From: Latrodectus hesperus
Lineage: Eukaryota > Arthropoda > Arachnida > Araneae > Theridiidae
Reading direction: 5' to 3'
Length of the DNA stretch: 64,000 nt
NCBI GenBank assembly: GCA_037975125.1
Contig: CM075862.1
Location: 13,983,125-14,047,124, forward strand
This document shows positions 17,325 through 30,256 of the stretch, one piece after another. Numbering within the stretch: position 1 is the first letter of the stretch; each line of letters begins with the position of its first letter. Position numbers and translations under genes: made by a program. The notes beneath the pieces were generated by a model. That model did not search any database and was not told the DNA's origin. It worked only from the letters and a program-made list of their open reading frames with translations.

Positions 17325-17582
17325 TCAAACATTTTTATTTTTTTCATTTTGTAACTTAAAAAACAACTGAATCTGATTTCTTTTGTTTTCTCGAAAAGAA
17401 ACAATTCCCAATTTTTTTCCCTCAATTTTATTTTCTAAGCGAAGAAAAAGCGTTTTCGTTTTGTTACAAACTTGATATTTTTTCATGTCGAGTATGTTTC
17501 TTAACACGCGGTTAATATCCTCATCTGAAACTTGTTTTGTTAGTGATTCCATCGGGAAATCTGTACATGTATCCGACCACAC
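17325..17582 (-). CDS. Orphan 85-codon open frame, function unknown
   Basis: Open from an ATG at 17,582 on the minus strand to a TGA at 17,325-17,327. Unlike most frames here its composition is balanced and charged (for example SDEDINRVLRNILDMKKYQ) rather than Phe/Ile/Lys runs, and it lies beside the CTCF-like repeats in a somewhat less AT-rich patch. I recognise no domain, signal peptide or splice pattern. It may be chance, part of an exon, or a dead element. Confidence 0.15.
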   Translation of the reverse strand: MWSDTCTDFPMESLTKQVSDEDINRVLRNILDMKKYQVCNKTKTLFLRLENKIEGKKLGIVSFRENKRNQIQLFFKLQNEKNKNV

Positions 17583-17599
17583 ATCAATAAAATCACCAC

Positions 17600-20268
17600 G
17601 AATAAATGTTTACCATTTCGGTTTGCTGATTTCAGTTAATAAAGTCAATCAATATAAAAAAAATAATCCAGACATTCATACGAGTAATTAAACAGATAAC
17701 AATTGTTTAGTATTGGGGTCTTTAGAATTGATTTCTAGTGAATTTGCTTTTTGGAATTCAAATATGGCTTTAGATTTTTTCTAGGTGATCAAATTTCCTT
17801 GATATAGGAATATGGCTTTAGATTTTGCTTAGGAGCTCAAATGTCAATGATAAAGGAGTTTAAGGTTAACGAAAACATACGTCACATTTTAATTCAATTC
17901 TACTGATGAAAAATAAATATCTTAACATGGTATATTTATTATTTCTAATGCCTGGCAGTGCAGAGAATTTCGCACTTCAGAAAAGCAAGGGGCGAAAGTA
18001 ATGTAGACTTACGTAATGTGGTCTTAGGAAGTAACATTTGATTATTCTCTGGCATTTTTTTTTTTTTTGCTTCCATAATATTACTAAGAAACAATCCTAA
18101 TAAATCAGACACCCAGTGTTGTTCATCCGTCTGTTCCCATTCTATTTTTATCCCAAAAGAAAGCAAATAAATGCTGATACAATTGTCTTTCTCCCCAAAT
18201 CTCTGCATAGCATGTCTGAGCTTGATTGCAACTGAATTATTCCCTCTATCACTAGAATTCGATATTTCTCTCATTGTATGCGTAAGCCAATAAAAAAAAT
18301 TCTGACATCAATTAATAGAACCTGTGCAAAATTGTATGGAAAGATTTTGTTAAAACATTTGTTGCACATATTTTTTTTTTTAAAAATTAACAAATATTTC
18401 AGTTACGAAGAAACTGTCAGAAAAATTCTATTATTTTACAAGTTTACTGAAAATATCTTAGCGTGTAATTCTTTCTTCATCAAAAGGGTTTCGATAAGCC
18501 GATTGCAGAGAACTTTGGTCATTTTTTCCCAACTCAGAGATCTGATTTCCACCTTGAACTTCGTTATTAGTAATCTGGTTTATTAGTTATTTAAAATTGT
18601 AGGTTCGTTTTGATTGATTTGTTGCTCAACAATCATTTTTTGCATAAGAGGACTAATTTTATTGGTAAAGTAGATTCGGAACAACTGTAAATACCTGAAA
18701 TTGAGGTTTGAATCCCACGAAATATTGAAACTGAAGCCAGAGGTTGTTTATGCACGTGTCATCTTGAATTAAAATTTTAGGTCTGGTCATATTAGTCTAA
18801 TGTATAAAAAAAACGACTTTAAAGCTATTAACCTCACCAAAAAGGTGCTTGTTTTGTAATAAGGTGTAAGTGCTAAATGCTACTGTGATGTAATTCCAAT
18901 CATCTTTAAATTTATAATTTAATATAAGAGTTTAATTTCTTTATATCATGTTATACTATTGAATATTTGTTTAATAAAATATTTAATAATTAAAAATTGA
19001 ATTATTTAATAATGTTTAAATGAACATGTAATCACAGAATGTGTGCTGAAAGGAAATTTTTCACGGTTTACAATCATTAACTAAAATATTTAAGATTATT
19101 TCAGTAATAAATGTTTAAGGAAAATTAATGTATTTGATGCCTGAAAATATTGTTTCTATTAGTACTAACTCGTGTACTTTTCTTTCTTTTTAATTTTAAA
19201 ATTTACCATTATAGAAATTGTTAGTTGTTTGGTTAAACCAAAAGTGTACATATTAACGATTCTGCAAAAAAATGTATCTTTTAAGCTATTTAAAAGGGAA
19301 CCTTCTGAAAAGGAGCATGAATAAATGTGATTATTTTTCATAAGTTTAATAAAATTATTAAAAAAATATTTTACTTTGTCATAATTTCTAAGAACGTCGT
19401 TCCATACGTAATTTATGCTGCGTGGAGGAGAAATTGCTGCGATATAAATGGAAAAGAATTTGTTCAAGAAGCATGTAAAATTCAAGCTAGAAGTCCTTCA
19501 TCGAATTGTGGAAATGATTTGAAATGTGGAATCACATCTACTATGAATCCGATATAGAGGAAATAACACTTATAGAACACCTTTGTTTTTTAAGTGAATA
19601 CAGCAAACCATTAAATTGCTTAAGTACTCGGATTACGTTTGTTGTAGTAAAGATATCTGATTATCACCAATAAAAAAAGGATGACAAATATACAAATAAG
19701 TAATCAAGTGAACTAATTAAGAAAATGGTTAGTTAGTTTTCCAAATGTTGTTGTGAGCAAACACCTACTATATTCAAATGCGTCAGAAAGTATGCTTTTA
19801 TTCTTGAATTAGAAAGAAATTAGAACAAAGTAAAAAGCATCAGGAACAAAATCATCTATCGGTAAATGTTTGGACCATAAAGGATAAATAGATTAATATT
19901 TTGCATCGTGGAAATTAGCTAGATCATCAAATTCAAACATTATTGACTGCAGAACTCACTCAAATATAGCACCTCTTGTTTCTGTGTTTTAATACTTATG
20001 ATATGTGAGTTGAGAAAGCCTGATTGGTTGAGATACTGATTTCGCTTGAGATTTTCCTTGGCCCAATTTGGACCACCATTGAAGAAACGTATATGTAGAT
20101 CAAAATTTCAAAAAATTCCCTCTGTTCTTTTCTTAGAAGAATATTCCTATTCAGAAATCTGGCATGTTCAAAATACGAGAGATTTGATGTAAGTAGAAAT
20201 GAAATCATCATCAAACTGAAATACTCAGTGATGTCCTTTAACTATTAATTATGCATGAAACTGTTTTA
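17600..20268. other. AT-rich spacer with faint SINE trace
   Basis: No gene recognised. A lone B-box-like GGTTTGAATCCC near 18,706 may be a SINE remnant. Frames at 17,945-18,274 (minus) and 18,278-18,586 (plus) have no recognisable content. Confidence 0.35.
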
Positions 20269-20522
20269 GGCACAAATCCCGCGTAATCCAAGATGCAAAA
20301 TTATGAACTTTTTGTTATGAGGAAATGTTGCCTAAAGAATGTATTGTGACGTGCACTATGACGTAAATACTAGGGTTGCCAAAATAGAGTTTCCTTCATA
20401 ATTCTTATAGGTTTCCATCTCTATGACACAATAAAAACCAGTTGCTAGATACATAAGAAAATCCACCAAAAAAATCAACAAAGTTATAATTTGGCATACT
20501 GGATTATACGGCATCTGTGCCC
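20269..20522. mobile_element. MITE family E, copy 1 (terminal inverted repeats)
   Basis: About 254 bp with inverted ends: GGCACAAATCCCGCGTAATC on the left and, on the reverse complement of the right, GGGCACAGATGCCGTATAAT. The inverted similarity extends about 36 bp. The interior is collinear with 58,003-58,266, with an identical core GACGTAAATACTAGGGTTGC and beyond. It has no coding capacity, so it is a non-autonomous DNA transposon. The interior holds two TGACGT motifs 12 bases apart. A target-site duplication was not resolved. Confidence 0.8.
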
Positions 20523-21482
20523 TCTTTTAGTTCACAAGAAATTCCATCCTTTTTCTATATTGATTAAGATATAGTCAGCACCCTACTAGCGTATCCCAGA
20601 AGATTTTGGATTTTACGAAGTACCTTTTAAAAAGGTTGCCCTTAATCTAAAAATACGATGCCTTTTTTAGTGATATTGATTTTAGACAATATAACGATGC
20701 ATTTTTGCATTTTCCAACTGACTTCAGCAACACTGGACGCATTCCAGTATTCTATACACGTCTAAGAAGGTATGTATCAGGAAGCTTTATTACTTATTAT
20801 TCATATCCTACTGTCTATATTGATAAATTTATTCATCTCAAACTTTATGGAGATAATGATCTGTACTTTTAAAATCAAGAAATTTTTAAGGATGTGTAAC
20901 CCTGGCTAACAGTGTCTTGATTCGTCACCCATTGAGTTTATACCAATTTGGTTTGCTTATTACTCTATTACTCTACTATAACGTTTTAGTCACAAAAGCC
21001 GGTTTGACAAAAAGCAGATTTAAAATACATTTCTATTCACGACAAACTTCCATGCTCTTAATGAAAGCTGAGTCTAGTATCATTAAATTAAAGACCAGAA
21101 CGCAGCGTCCAACTCGGCAGAATACATGTAAGGTGTAAACGGTTGTGTTTTGTAAACATAATCAACCGTAAATGCATTATAAGACAATGACCAGTTAATT
21201 ATGTCCCATTCTCCAATCCACTATCTTAACGACAGTTATGTATGTAGCTATTTTTGTAGTTATTCATATAACTCCCCAAGTTCATTCATCTATCATCAAT
21301 TCAATGTGTTCATGTGATGCAATATAAATCACCTTAAATCTGATGTTTTGTATGCCTTTCTCAGTATTCGCTGAATCTTCTCAATCTCACAAGCGTTGTT
21401 TCGATTGTTAAAAATACTTACAAACAATTAATGTTGGCGTAAGCAAGGCAATAGTTTTAAGATTCAAAAGAGATTGTTTAAA
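20523..21482. other. Spacer, no gene seen
   Basis: Nothing recognised; a 73-codon frame at 20,917-21,138 has no assignable motif. Confidence 0.35.
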
Positions 21483-21755
21483 GATATTGCAATTGTTAAT
21501 TTAAAATTCTATAAACTATTGAAATTTAAAAATAAAAATTTAAATCGTTCTTGCCGATTTTAACTATTTATAAAGTGGATGTTTTGTCATGTCTTTTTCT
21601 TTTTGCTTTTTCTGCTGTTCTATAGTCCATGTGTTAATGGCTTAAATCAAGGGAAAACGACTTCACAAACCAATGCTTTGCTCCTTGTATAAGGAATATT
21701 TCATTAACAAAACGAATTTTGTCACTATTCTCAGACTCGATGGTGAACTTGAAAT
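21483..21755 (+). repeat. Unclassified interspersed repeat D, copy 2
   Basis: Partner of 6105-6400 in the same orientation. It is followed at 21,777, 21,800 and 21,819 by three closely spaced CTAAAGTGGTATAT units, a small local tandem not present in copy 1. Confidence 0.75.
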
Positions 21756-22189
21756 TCTGAATGAAAGGGTTTTATTCTAAAGTGGTATATGTTTGCAGTC
21801 TAAAGTGGTATATCTGTGCTAAAGTGGTATATAAGTTCATTTTTTTTCCATCCTTAAAAGGTAATTTAGGATTCTTTTTTTAATTAAATTCTTTTTTATT
21901 TCTGAAACATAGTTCTATGAGATTGTTAAAAAGACTATTATATGTTAGCAACTTATGCACATTTTACTATAAAATGAAAATGTTTTTAATTATCCAAACG
22001 TATGCTTAGACATAGTATCTGAGGAAAACACTGCATGTAGAATTTTTTTATGTAAAGTGATATTTATAACTATGTATAGAAGCGCTAGAAGTTAGAAGAT
22101 TATCCAAAAAATAAAGACTGTTTTGTTTGTAAAGGGGAAAGACGAAATAATTATGAAGAAAACGATTCTGTTATATAAAGAATAACTCC

Positions 22190-23258
22190 CACTATCCTAA
22201 TTAATTGGGACAGGACCCTATTCAGATAATCGAAAATTCGGTTAATTAGATTTTTTTGAAAAAAAGTCCATTCCAATTAATATTGAAAATGAGAAAAAAC
22301 TTTACATTTTTTACAGAAAAAGAACTTTTAAATAGCTAAGTGAAAATGAAACACTTTTGCATGTTAAGGTATTGACAAGTGCTGTACATTAATACAGTAT
22401 GTGCGTACAGTGCTGAAAATGAAAGTCATTTCTTGCTGAACATATTGATCACAGTAAACTGTTTCACAGCTTTCATCTGTTTTCGGGCGGCCAAGTCATG
22501 CATTCGCTTGGCGTGGAGAATTTTGTGCGTGGTCACACTAGGGCTGATGCTCCATCCACTTCAAAACTGTTTCAAATCAAGCAAATGTTTCCCTAGCTAA
22601 TAGTCCCATATCTACTACAATTTGGATATTAAGGTCATCTTCTCCCTCGACGCTTTCAATAAGTTGACCATCATTTGAAATTTGAAATCCAGTATCTCAC
22701 TCATAATCCGTTCTCCCATATCTTCATCACTAACTTCTGAACGTTGGGGAAACTCTCAAAGGAATATTTTCAAATTAAAGCCCGGTGGCTTAGTGGTAGC
22801 GTTTCACGCTCCCAAAGCACAAGTCCAAGGTTCTTTACTCGAGCTGGGAAGTGTTTTCTCAGCCTTTCATCACTTCAGTAGGTCGATAAACTGAGCACCA
22901 AGCATGCTTGGGTTCTAAACACTGGAAGTTTCACGTTAGGCTAACCATCTAATCGGATTTTATGCCTCGCACCCCAGGGTCTCTTGATCAAGAAAACAGA
23001 GATGGGTACTGTAGGCTTTGGCCCACATGGGCTGTCGTGAAACAGAGCTTTAGTTTAGTTTTGTTTTCAAATTCCTCACACGTGGCACGTCTCTCTCTCT
23101 CTCTCATTCTAATTTTCTTCGTTCTCTAATCTTACTTTTTCTTAGGCTTTTTCCTTTTTCTCTCATTTCCTTCTCTACTTCAGTTTAATTAATTTTTTTG
23201 AAATTCTGAAAATGAATCGGATAGATAGAGTTCGGATGTTTGGGGGGAGTTCTACTAT
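22190..23258 (-). pseudogene. Tigger/pogo-type DNA transposon remnant, split by a SINE
   Basis: Minus-strand peptides match the C-terminal tail of Tigger/jerky (pogo) transposases: FPQRSEVSDEDMGE and a following helix, FETVLKWMEHQP, then after a frameshift KRMHDLAARKQMKAVKQ and FSK before a stop at 22,426-22,428. The DDE core and the CENP-B-like DNA-binding part are missing. Sequence at 22,220-22,260 (GATAATCGAAAATTCGG) and 23,215-23,250 (reverse complement begins AGTAGAACTCCCC) resembles Tigger-type termini, so the piece may run end to end as an internally deleted copy. In-frame stops and the frameshift make it dead. A SINE (22,777-23,063) was inserted later. Confidence 0.7.
22777..23063 (+). 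mobile_element. SINE family B, full-length copy nested in the Tigger remnant
   Basis: tRNA head with A-box-like TGGCTTAGTGG (22,786-22,796) and a worn B-box; body with the family hallmark ACCAAGCATGCTTGGG, CGTTAGGCTAACC and CTCGCACCCCAGGG. It is flanked by perfect 10-bp direct repeats TTTTCAAATT at 22,767-22,776 and 23,064-23,073, the target-site duplication. Removing it rejoins the flanking transposon sequence. Confidence 0.88.
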
Positions 23259-24060
23259 TTTTTTCTCAAAATAATCGCCTAACATATATAAAAACCCATT
23301 TGATCAGGAAGACAAGCAGTTGAAATGTTATATTTCAAGTGCTTGATTCTCCAATTCTTCACTTCCGAAATATTTATCGCCAAAAAAAAAAACTTTCATT
23401 TTAAGTGAAAGATAGAGCTTCATTGGGAAAGGCAGAACTACTGCGCAACACCCGATGGCAGAAATATTGCAACCGTATCTCTTTATTTAAAAGTGGCTGC
23501 GATTCAGGCATAGGACCTCTAGCTTTGATCAGCGCTGTCCTATTGCGAAGATACCGTAAGCCGACAATATATACTTAGATATAGCGCTTTGCGGATTACC
23601 TATACATTATAAGGCATTTTAATATCTACTGGCGTAATTGCTGGTGAATTTTTCATGGATAGTGACCATATTCACATATTGCAAGAGATTAAGTCTAAAA
23701 CAATCCGATTACACATCCAAACAGACGAGCATGCAGAAAGCATAAATTTCCATCTCAATTTGCTCAAAAGAGGTTGTAATTGAACCTCGATGCCTTTGCT
23801 CTGAATAACCACGTCCTACAACTTGAATATACAGTGAACCCCTATCAAAACATATTTATTATTATTGCTGTTTTTGTATTTATGTTATTACAACAATCAG
23901 CGGCCAAAATCATATAACATGCATTCGATTCATGGTTATTCCACTGCTACAAATGAAATAAATCTCTTTGATGCTGTGTACAAAAAATTATAAATAATGG
24001 ATAGTTATAGATCTTTTTAATGTTTTTTTTTTTTGAGAATATCTGTAAAATTCTCATTAT
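23259..24060. other. Spacer, no gene seen
   Basis: No recognisable coding sequence; 23,430-23,580 is less AT-rich but unassigned. Confidence 0.35.
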
Positions 24061-24063
24061 AAA

Positions 24064-24360
24064 ATGATAGGCTTGAAACAAAAAGTCTCACCATGGTCAA
24101 AGGTTGGAAGCCATTTTCAGAGCGACAGGTTCCAGATTCGATTTCAGCCACTGCTGAACAGCAAAAAATGGATGTTGCGCTTCACCATGCTCGTCTGTCG
24201 ATGTGAGTGCTTGGAAGTTTTCCGGGTTTCCTCCTTTGTGCCAACCAAATTAAGGGCTCACTAAGTACAAAAGTTCTTCGATAAGGCAGTTTTCCTGATG
24301 GGCCTTAAAATACGTTACAACATTCTTAGTCTATGGGGCTATCCTCTACAAAGTGTCAAA
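24064..24360 (+). mobile_element. SINE family G copy
   Basis: B-box-like sequence CCAGATTCGATTTC near 24,132, then a body with GTGAGTGCTTGGAAGTTTTC and CGGGTTTCCTCC. That tail type is widely seen in arthropod SINEs (established knowledge, from memory). Fragments of the same body occur at 3.2 kb (plus) and 12.5 kb (minus). Confidence 0.6.
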
Positions 24361-24539
24361 ATTATATACTACAAAAAAAAACTTTGATTTATGAATAAAT
24401 TTTGAATGTATAAATAAATTCAAAGAGAAATTGAAAATATGATATTCATTTTATATTTCTGGCATGGAGTATGAAAGAATATATACAAAACGAATGTCAA
24501 GTGTATTCCCTCAAGAAAGAAACAATCTACAAAAAGCGA

Positions 24540-24760
24540 TATAAAAAGGGAAAAAAAATCCCTTTTGCCGAGAGAAGGAGAAACAAAAGATGTTGAAACA
24601 AAAAACGTACTCGTTCTTCGCCTGTTACACGGTGAATTGCTCGCATGAGGATTCATCCTGATTCAGCTGTTTTATTTTTTTCCATCTTCACATTTCTCGT
24701 CCTCTACTCGTCACTGTAACTGTCACCCTTCACGTCGTCCATCATTTGTTTCGGCGTGTT
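24540..24760 (+). other. Complex segment paired with 38.56-38.76 kb
   Basis: A less AT-rich segment collinear with 38,555-38,760. Shared blocks in order: GAGAAGGAGAAACAAAAG against GAGAGGAGAGACAAAAG; GAAACAAAA; GAGGATTCATCCTGATTCAG against GAGATTCATTCCTCCTGATTCAG (trimmed); CATCTTCACATTTCT against CGTCATCACGTTTCT. No shared frame, tRNA head or inverted ends. It could be an old repeat, a duplicated regulatory element or untranslated exon. Confidence 0.55.
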
Positions 24761-25230
24761 TGATCATCGATAAATTAACGAAAATGAAAGAAAAAAAAAT
24801 TTTTATCTGCATGAAAAAAAATCAAAAATAAATAATTCAAGCGTTCCTTTAATCGATTCAATAGAGCAGAGAAACGATTTATGTTCAGATTTTTTTTTTA
24901 AAAAAAAATCGATACAAGTTTTTTGCTATCGTTTTTAATTCATGATCGTCGAATTCATACGCAGTGAACCGAGATGAAAGCGTAGAAGCTAACGAATTAA
25001 GAAACATGACTACATACACTGATTATAACGACAAACATGAAAAACACCAATGAACATGAAAGAATTGTTTTTTCTTATTGTCTAATAGAAATGACATGCA
25101 TAACTTATTTACGTTATATTACTTATTTAATTTAATTATTAATTTTGTATACGTTATCAGAGCTATTCTGATATTTCTGAAAACATTTCAGACAATTTTG
25201 ACTGTTACAATTTCTAAGGCATTGATGTAC

Positions 25231-25233
<3 letters not shown>

Positions 25234-25315
<82 letters not shown>
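25234..25315. repeat. (AT)n microsatellite 4
   Basis: About 82 bp, abutting the left edge of the Tc1-like element; the expected left terminus of that element is missing here. Confidence 0.97.
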
Positions 25316-26819
<1,504 letters not shown>

Positions 26820-27005
26820 AATCTGTGGCACGACATCCCATTGTGGGCTAAGGCCAACAGTGTCTATATCTGTTTTCCTGACAGAGGGCTCAGGGGTGGA
26901 CAGCATATGTCCCCGGTTAGGTAATTAGTCTAATGTGAAACCCCTAGTGTTTAGTTCCCAAGCATGTTTGATATTCAGTTCCTCGACCCACTGAAGGAAA
27001 TGAAT
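26820..27005 (-). mobile_element. SINE family B, 5'-truncated, tail joined to (AT)n
   Basis: Minus-strand body of family B: ends ...GGGATGTCGTGCCACAGAT and runs straight into (AT)n; CCCCGGTTAGGTAATTAGTC and CCCAAGCATG are the family hallmarks. The tRNA head is missing. Confidence 0.8.
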
Positions 27006-28159
27006 GAGAGTTTGATTGGTATCCACTTATAATAGATTTCTGTGATTCAGACAGTTCGTAGTCGCTTGTGTCCTTTTAAACTTTGGCAGTTTTATTAAAA
27101 ATTTTTTAACTAATTTGGAATCAAAATATTTTAAAATTTATGCCATAATCAGCCTAATTAAATCGGTTATTAATTTTTCTATACATGCAATTTTTTTCAA
27201 ATTTATTCATTTTTTTATGAATAAGTTCTCTCTTACTCTCTGGTTTCCAAAATATCAGTTAAAACTAAAAAAAAAGAAAGAAAAACGATTGATGAAAGAA
27301 AAATTACATAAATTTAATAAGACGAGCAATACTTATTATAAGAACATTGTAAAATATGCCAAATAGAACATACATATATGTGGACATGACATACAATATA
27401 TGTGAACAAACTAATATTTATATGGACATGTTGTTTTAGACATCAGTGCATACAGAAAGTTTGGAAATCAGATTGTGTTTTTGGCATAGAGAAATTTTGT
27501 TTCAAAATGAAGCATGATGAAAACCTGAAACAACACTGTTTCATGTTTGTGTTGTTGGGATTCCTTTGCATGGATGCAAAGGAATCATGTTTGTTGCATG
27601 GGATTCCTTTGATAACGTATTTTGCCTGCTCTGCAGAAATGGCAGCGTTTGTTCTTAGAGAGAAGTTATGGATATAGAAATGATTTGGCTAGAGTATATC
27701 ATCAGCAGCTACGTCCTTCTAAATATCTTATATCTCATCACTAGCTTCAGACCCGCGGATTTAATTGGTGACTCCATGCAATGAATTATTTTTTTGTTTA
27801 TGCTGTTTATCATCTTTGATGTAATCAATAGTGATTAGATTATATCGTAGCATGAAAGCAGACTTAAACACCATTGCTCTTATCTCTCTGCTTACGGAAG
27901 TGTTAAATATTCAAAGAAGAAATCAGGAATCGCTGCTCATAGTCAGAGAAATTTTGTTTTAAATACACACACACAGATACCATCTATTTCGTAGAGATAT
28001 TTTTCATACATGCTTTAAATATTTGGGTTCCAATATTCCATTTGAGTCAACAAAAAGTTATCATCTCTTTGGATGTTAATCATGATGTTAATAAAATGTT
28101 TTCCATTAAACCACACATCTGCTCAACTAACCATAAACTCTCACCCAAATGTCAAAGTC
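27006..28159. other. Spacer with a near-perfect short hairpin
   Basis: No gene recognised. A perfect 13-bp palindromic stem GATTCCTTTGCAT / ATGCAAAGGAATC with a two-base loop lies at about 27,561-27,588, and part of its left arm (GGGATTCCTTTG) recurs at about 27,600. Confidence 0.4.
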
Positions 28160-29298
28160 GATATTCCAGCTAGATGATGGTTGTAACTGAGTGGTGATCA
28201 AGCAAAAAGGGAACAAATAATGACAAACAAACAAATATTCTAATGATGATAAAAGTCTGTCATTACATAACTGCTTTTGCTCTCAGGGCCCCCCACATTG
28301 GTTCTAAGCTCCTACTTACAGATCACAAGTTGATGTGGTTGATTTCATCTTGAGTATCGATGTTTAATGTGATTTGAAGTCTACTTATAGTTTCGCCACA
28401 GGTCAAATTAGACTTCATGTGCAAAAAGTGTCCTTAGAAAACAAATAAATATTCCAGAGATGATAAATGTGCCACTGAACAGCTGGTCACTTTGTGTTTA
28501 GAACACTATTCAGCTATTCTAGCTTCCAGTTCACAAGTTGATGTTTTTTATTCCAAGTCCTAGACTGTGTGTGTTGTGATTTAAATTCTACTTACAGTTT
28601 AGGTATCAGTCGATTTAGACTTCACGTGAAAAACGTGTCCGCAGAGGGACAAACAAATATTTCAAAGATGATAAATGAGTCATTGAACAGCTGGTCATTT
28701 CGTATTTATATCATTATTCAGTCACTCAGGGCTCCAGATCACAAGTTTGTTGTTTGATTCCAACCTCAAGTATGGATGCATTTTGTGATTTGAAGTCTTC
28801 AAAAAATATAGGTACTGGTGATTATCAACTTTCGTGCGCACCTGACGAAACCATTGAATAGCAAACTAACAAAAATCCCGAAGAGGTGATAAATATAACA
28901 ATCAACAACTGCTCATTTTGTATTTAAATCATTATTAAGTCACTCTGGATTCCTGTTCACTAATAGGTGAGATTGATTAAAATTTCAAATGTGGATTTTT
29001 GCTACAGTTTTAAGTCTGCATAAAGTGCTGATACCGATCGAATCAATCTCCGAGTTCTAAAAGTGGCCAAACAGTGACAAATAAATCCTTTAAATATGTG
29101 GTAAGAGCACGTAATAACTGCTTGCTTCGTGTTCAGTCTCTCTGGCTTCAGTTCACGAATTGGTGTTGCTTGATTTGAATTTCAAATATGGATGTTTGTT
29201 GTGGTTTGAAATGCAAGTACCAATTGAATCATCCTTTGTATGCAAAAAGTGATCACAGACTGACAAACAAATAAATCTTCTAACGATGTAGTAAATGT
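28160..29298 (+). repeat. Tandem array of SINE C monomers, about five to six units of ~210 bp
   Basis: A recurrent block GACAAACAAATAnnT..GATGATAAA begins near 28,222, 28,437, 28,648, 28,862, 29,071 and 29,261, so units are about 190-215 bp. Each unit carries a B-box-like stretch (for example GTTTGATTCCA near 28,757), then ATGGATG, TTGTGRTTTGAAGTC, a GTACYGRT block and GTGCAAAAAGTG. The same order, with a clear tRNA-like head, occurs once as a dispersed SINE at 46,873-47,045. The array is therefore SINE copies joined head to tail rather than an unrelated satellite. It resumes at 29,861 after the LINE insertion. Confidence 0.8.
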
Positions 29299-29860
29299 GT
29301 TGTTGTTGTTGCTGATCCCTGTTGTCTAGCAGCGCTAGACCAAGTCTATGACATTGCACACTCTCAGGAAATCAATGACCAATAATGGTCGCTCCAGAAG
29401 ATCTTCTTTATCGAGTCCCAAGCACTCAAGGATATGATCCGGAGTGGCTTGGCTTTTGAAACACTTAGCGCAAATTGGGAATTCCTTTTCTTTGTTGTTA
29501 AATGCCAATGATCTTAGGTGGCCACTTCGAAAACGAGTTATTGTAGTTTGTTCCAGTCTGCTGCACCGGAGGGATAGAGATCCGCCGGGACGATTACCCT
29601 GGTACCAATGGTGCACGGGGGGAAGATAGGGAAAAGGGGCAGCTTCTGTTATCCAAGTGGACCGGAGCACCAAAGGTAGAAGGCTGACTTAGCTCCTTAC
29701 GTGGGTTTGGATCGGAGTTTTCCTTCTCCTAGGTATCTCTTTTAGTCTGGCTCCTACCCAACGAAGACCTGTCCGGCATGGGAGACCCTACCAGTAGCTA
29801 AGCTACCGCCGGCATAGCTATCTGGGTTGCAGGAGCTATGACGCAAGCCCGCCCACCACG
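29299..29860 (-). mobile_element. Internally deleted LINE with both ends, inserted in the SINE array
   Basis: A 562-bp insertion flanked by perfect 11-bp direct repeats GTAGTAAATGT (29,288-29,298 and 29,861-29,871). Read on the minus strand it starts with a GC-rich module (29,860 to about 29,740, including CTATGCCGGCGGTAGCTTAG and CCCATGCCGGACAGGTC), passes through a junction, then encodes the C-terminal RNase H-region tail of an I/Jockey-like ORF2, and ends in a (CAA)n tail at 29,299-29,311. The GC-rich module resembles the 5' leader of invertebrate LINEs as I remember them. If so, nearly all of the ORFs has been deleted while both ends remain. Confidence 0.8.
29335..29673 (-). pseudogene. 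LINE ORF2 C-terminal fragment (RNase H-region tail)
   Basis: An open 112-codon stretch on the minus strand. VHHWYQGNRPGG, then EQTTITRFRSGHLRSLAF, then a Cys-rich zinc-knuckle-like CAKCFKSQATPDHILECLG, ending LRVCNVIDLV. This order (RFRSGHL, Cys cluster with HIL.C) is characteristic of the end of LINE ORF2 after the RNase H domain. There is no ATG start; it is the 3' part of a longer frame whose reverse transcriptase has been deleted. The catalytic residues of RNase H lie upstream and are absent. Confidence 0.88.
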
Positions 29861-29980
29861 GTAGTAAATGTTCATTGAACAACTGATTTCTTCTCGTAAT
29901 TAGATAGTTATTAAACCATTTATTTGTAAACAGATACTGATACCGACTTTCTTAGGGCGTAAGCAAAAGAATATTTCAGT
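29861..29980 (+). repeat. SINE C array, distal part after the LINE insertion
   Basis: Continues the interrupted unit: GTAGTAAATGTTCATTGAAC, then CAGATACTGATACCGAC and GGCGTAAGCAAAAGAATATT match the corresponding parts of the upstream units, with an internal deletion. Confidence 0.6.
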
Positions 29981-30164
29981 TAAATTAGAGCTTATAACCA
30001 CAAATAATCATTATGAGCATTCAGCATAACGCTTTGACATGCCTGAGTGAATCATCTACTACCGAATCAATGGCACGAAATTTTTACTTATGTTTATAAA
30101 TCATAGATAGAGAGATTTTCATATCATGTGATCATTTCTGCATGACTTTGATCAGAATCTTGTG

Positions 30165-30166
<2 letters not shown>

Positions 30167-30255
<89 letters not shown>
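30167..30255. repeat. (AT)n microsatellite 6
   Basis: About 89 bp of pure AT repeat, not obviously attached to a transposon. Confidence 0.97.

Positions 30256-30256
<1 letters not shown>

Noticed and set aside
28160..29298. CRISPR-like array
   Set aside because: Units are ~210 bp, diverged throughout with no short identical repeats and spacers, and the genome is eukaryotic.
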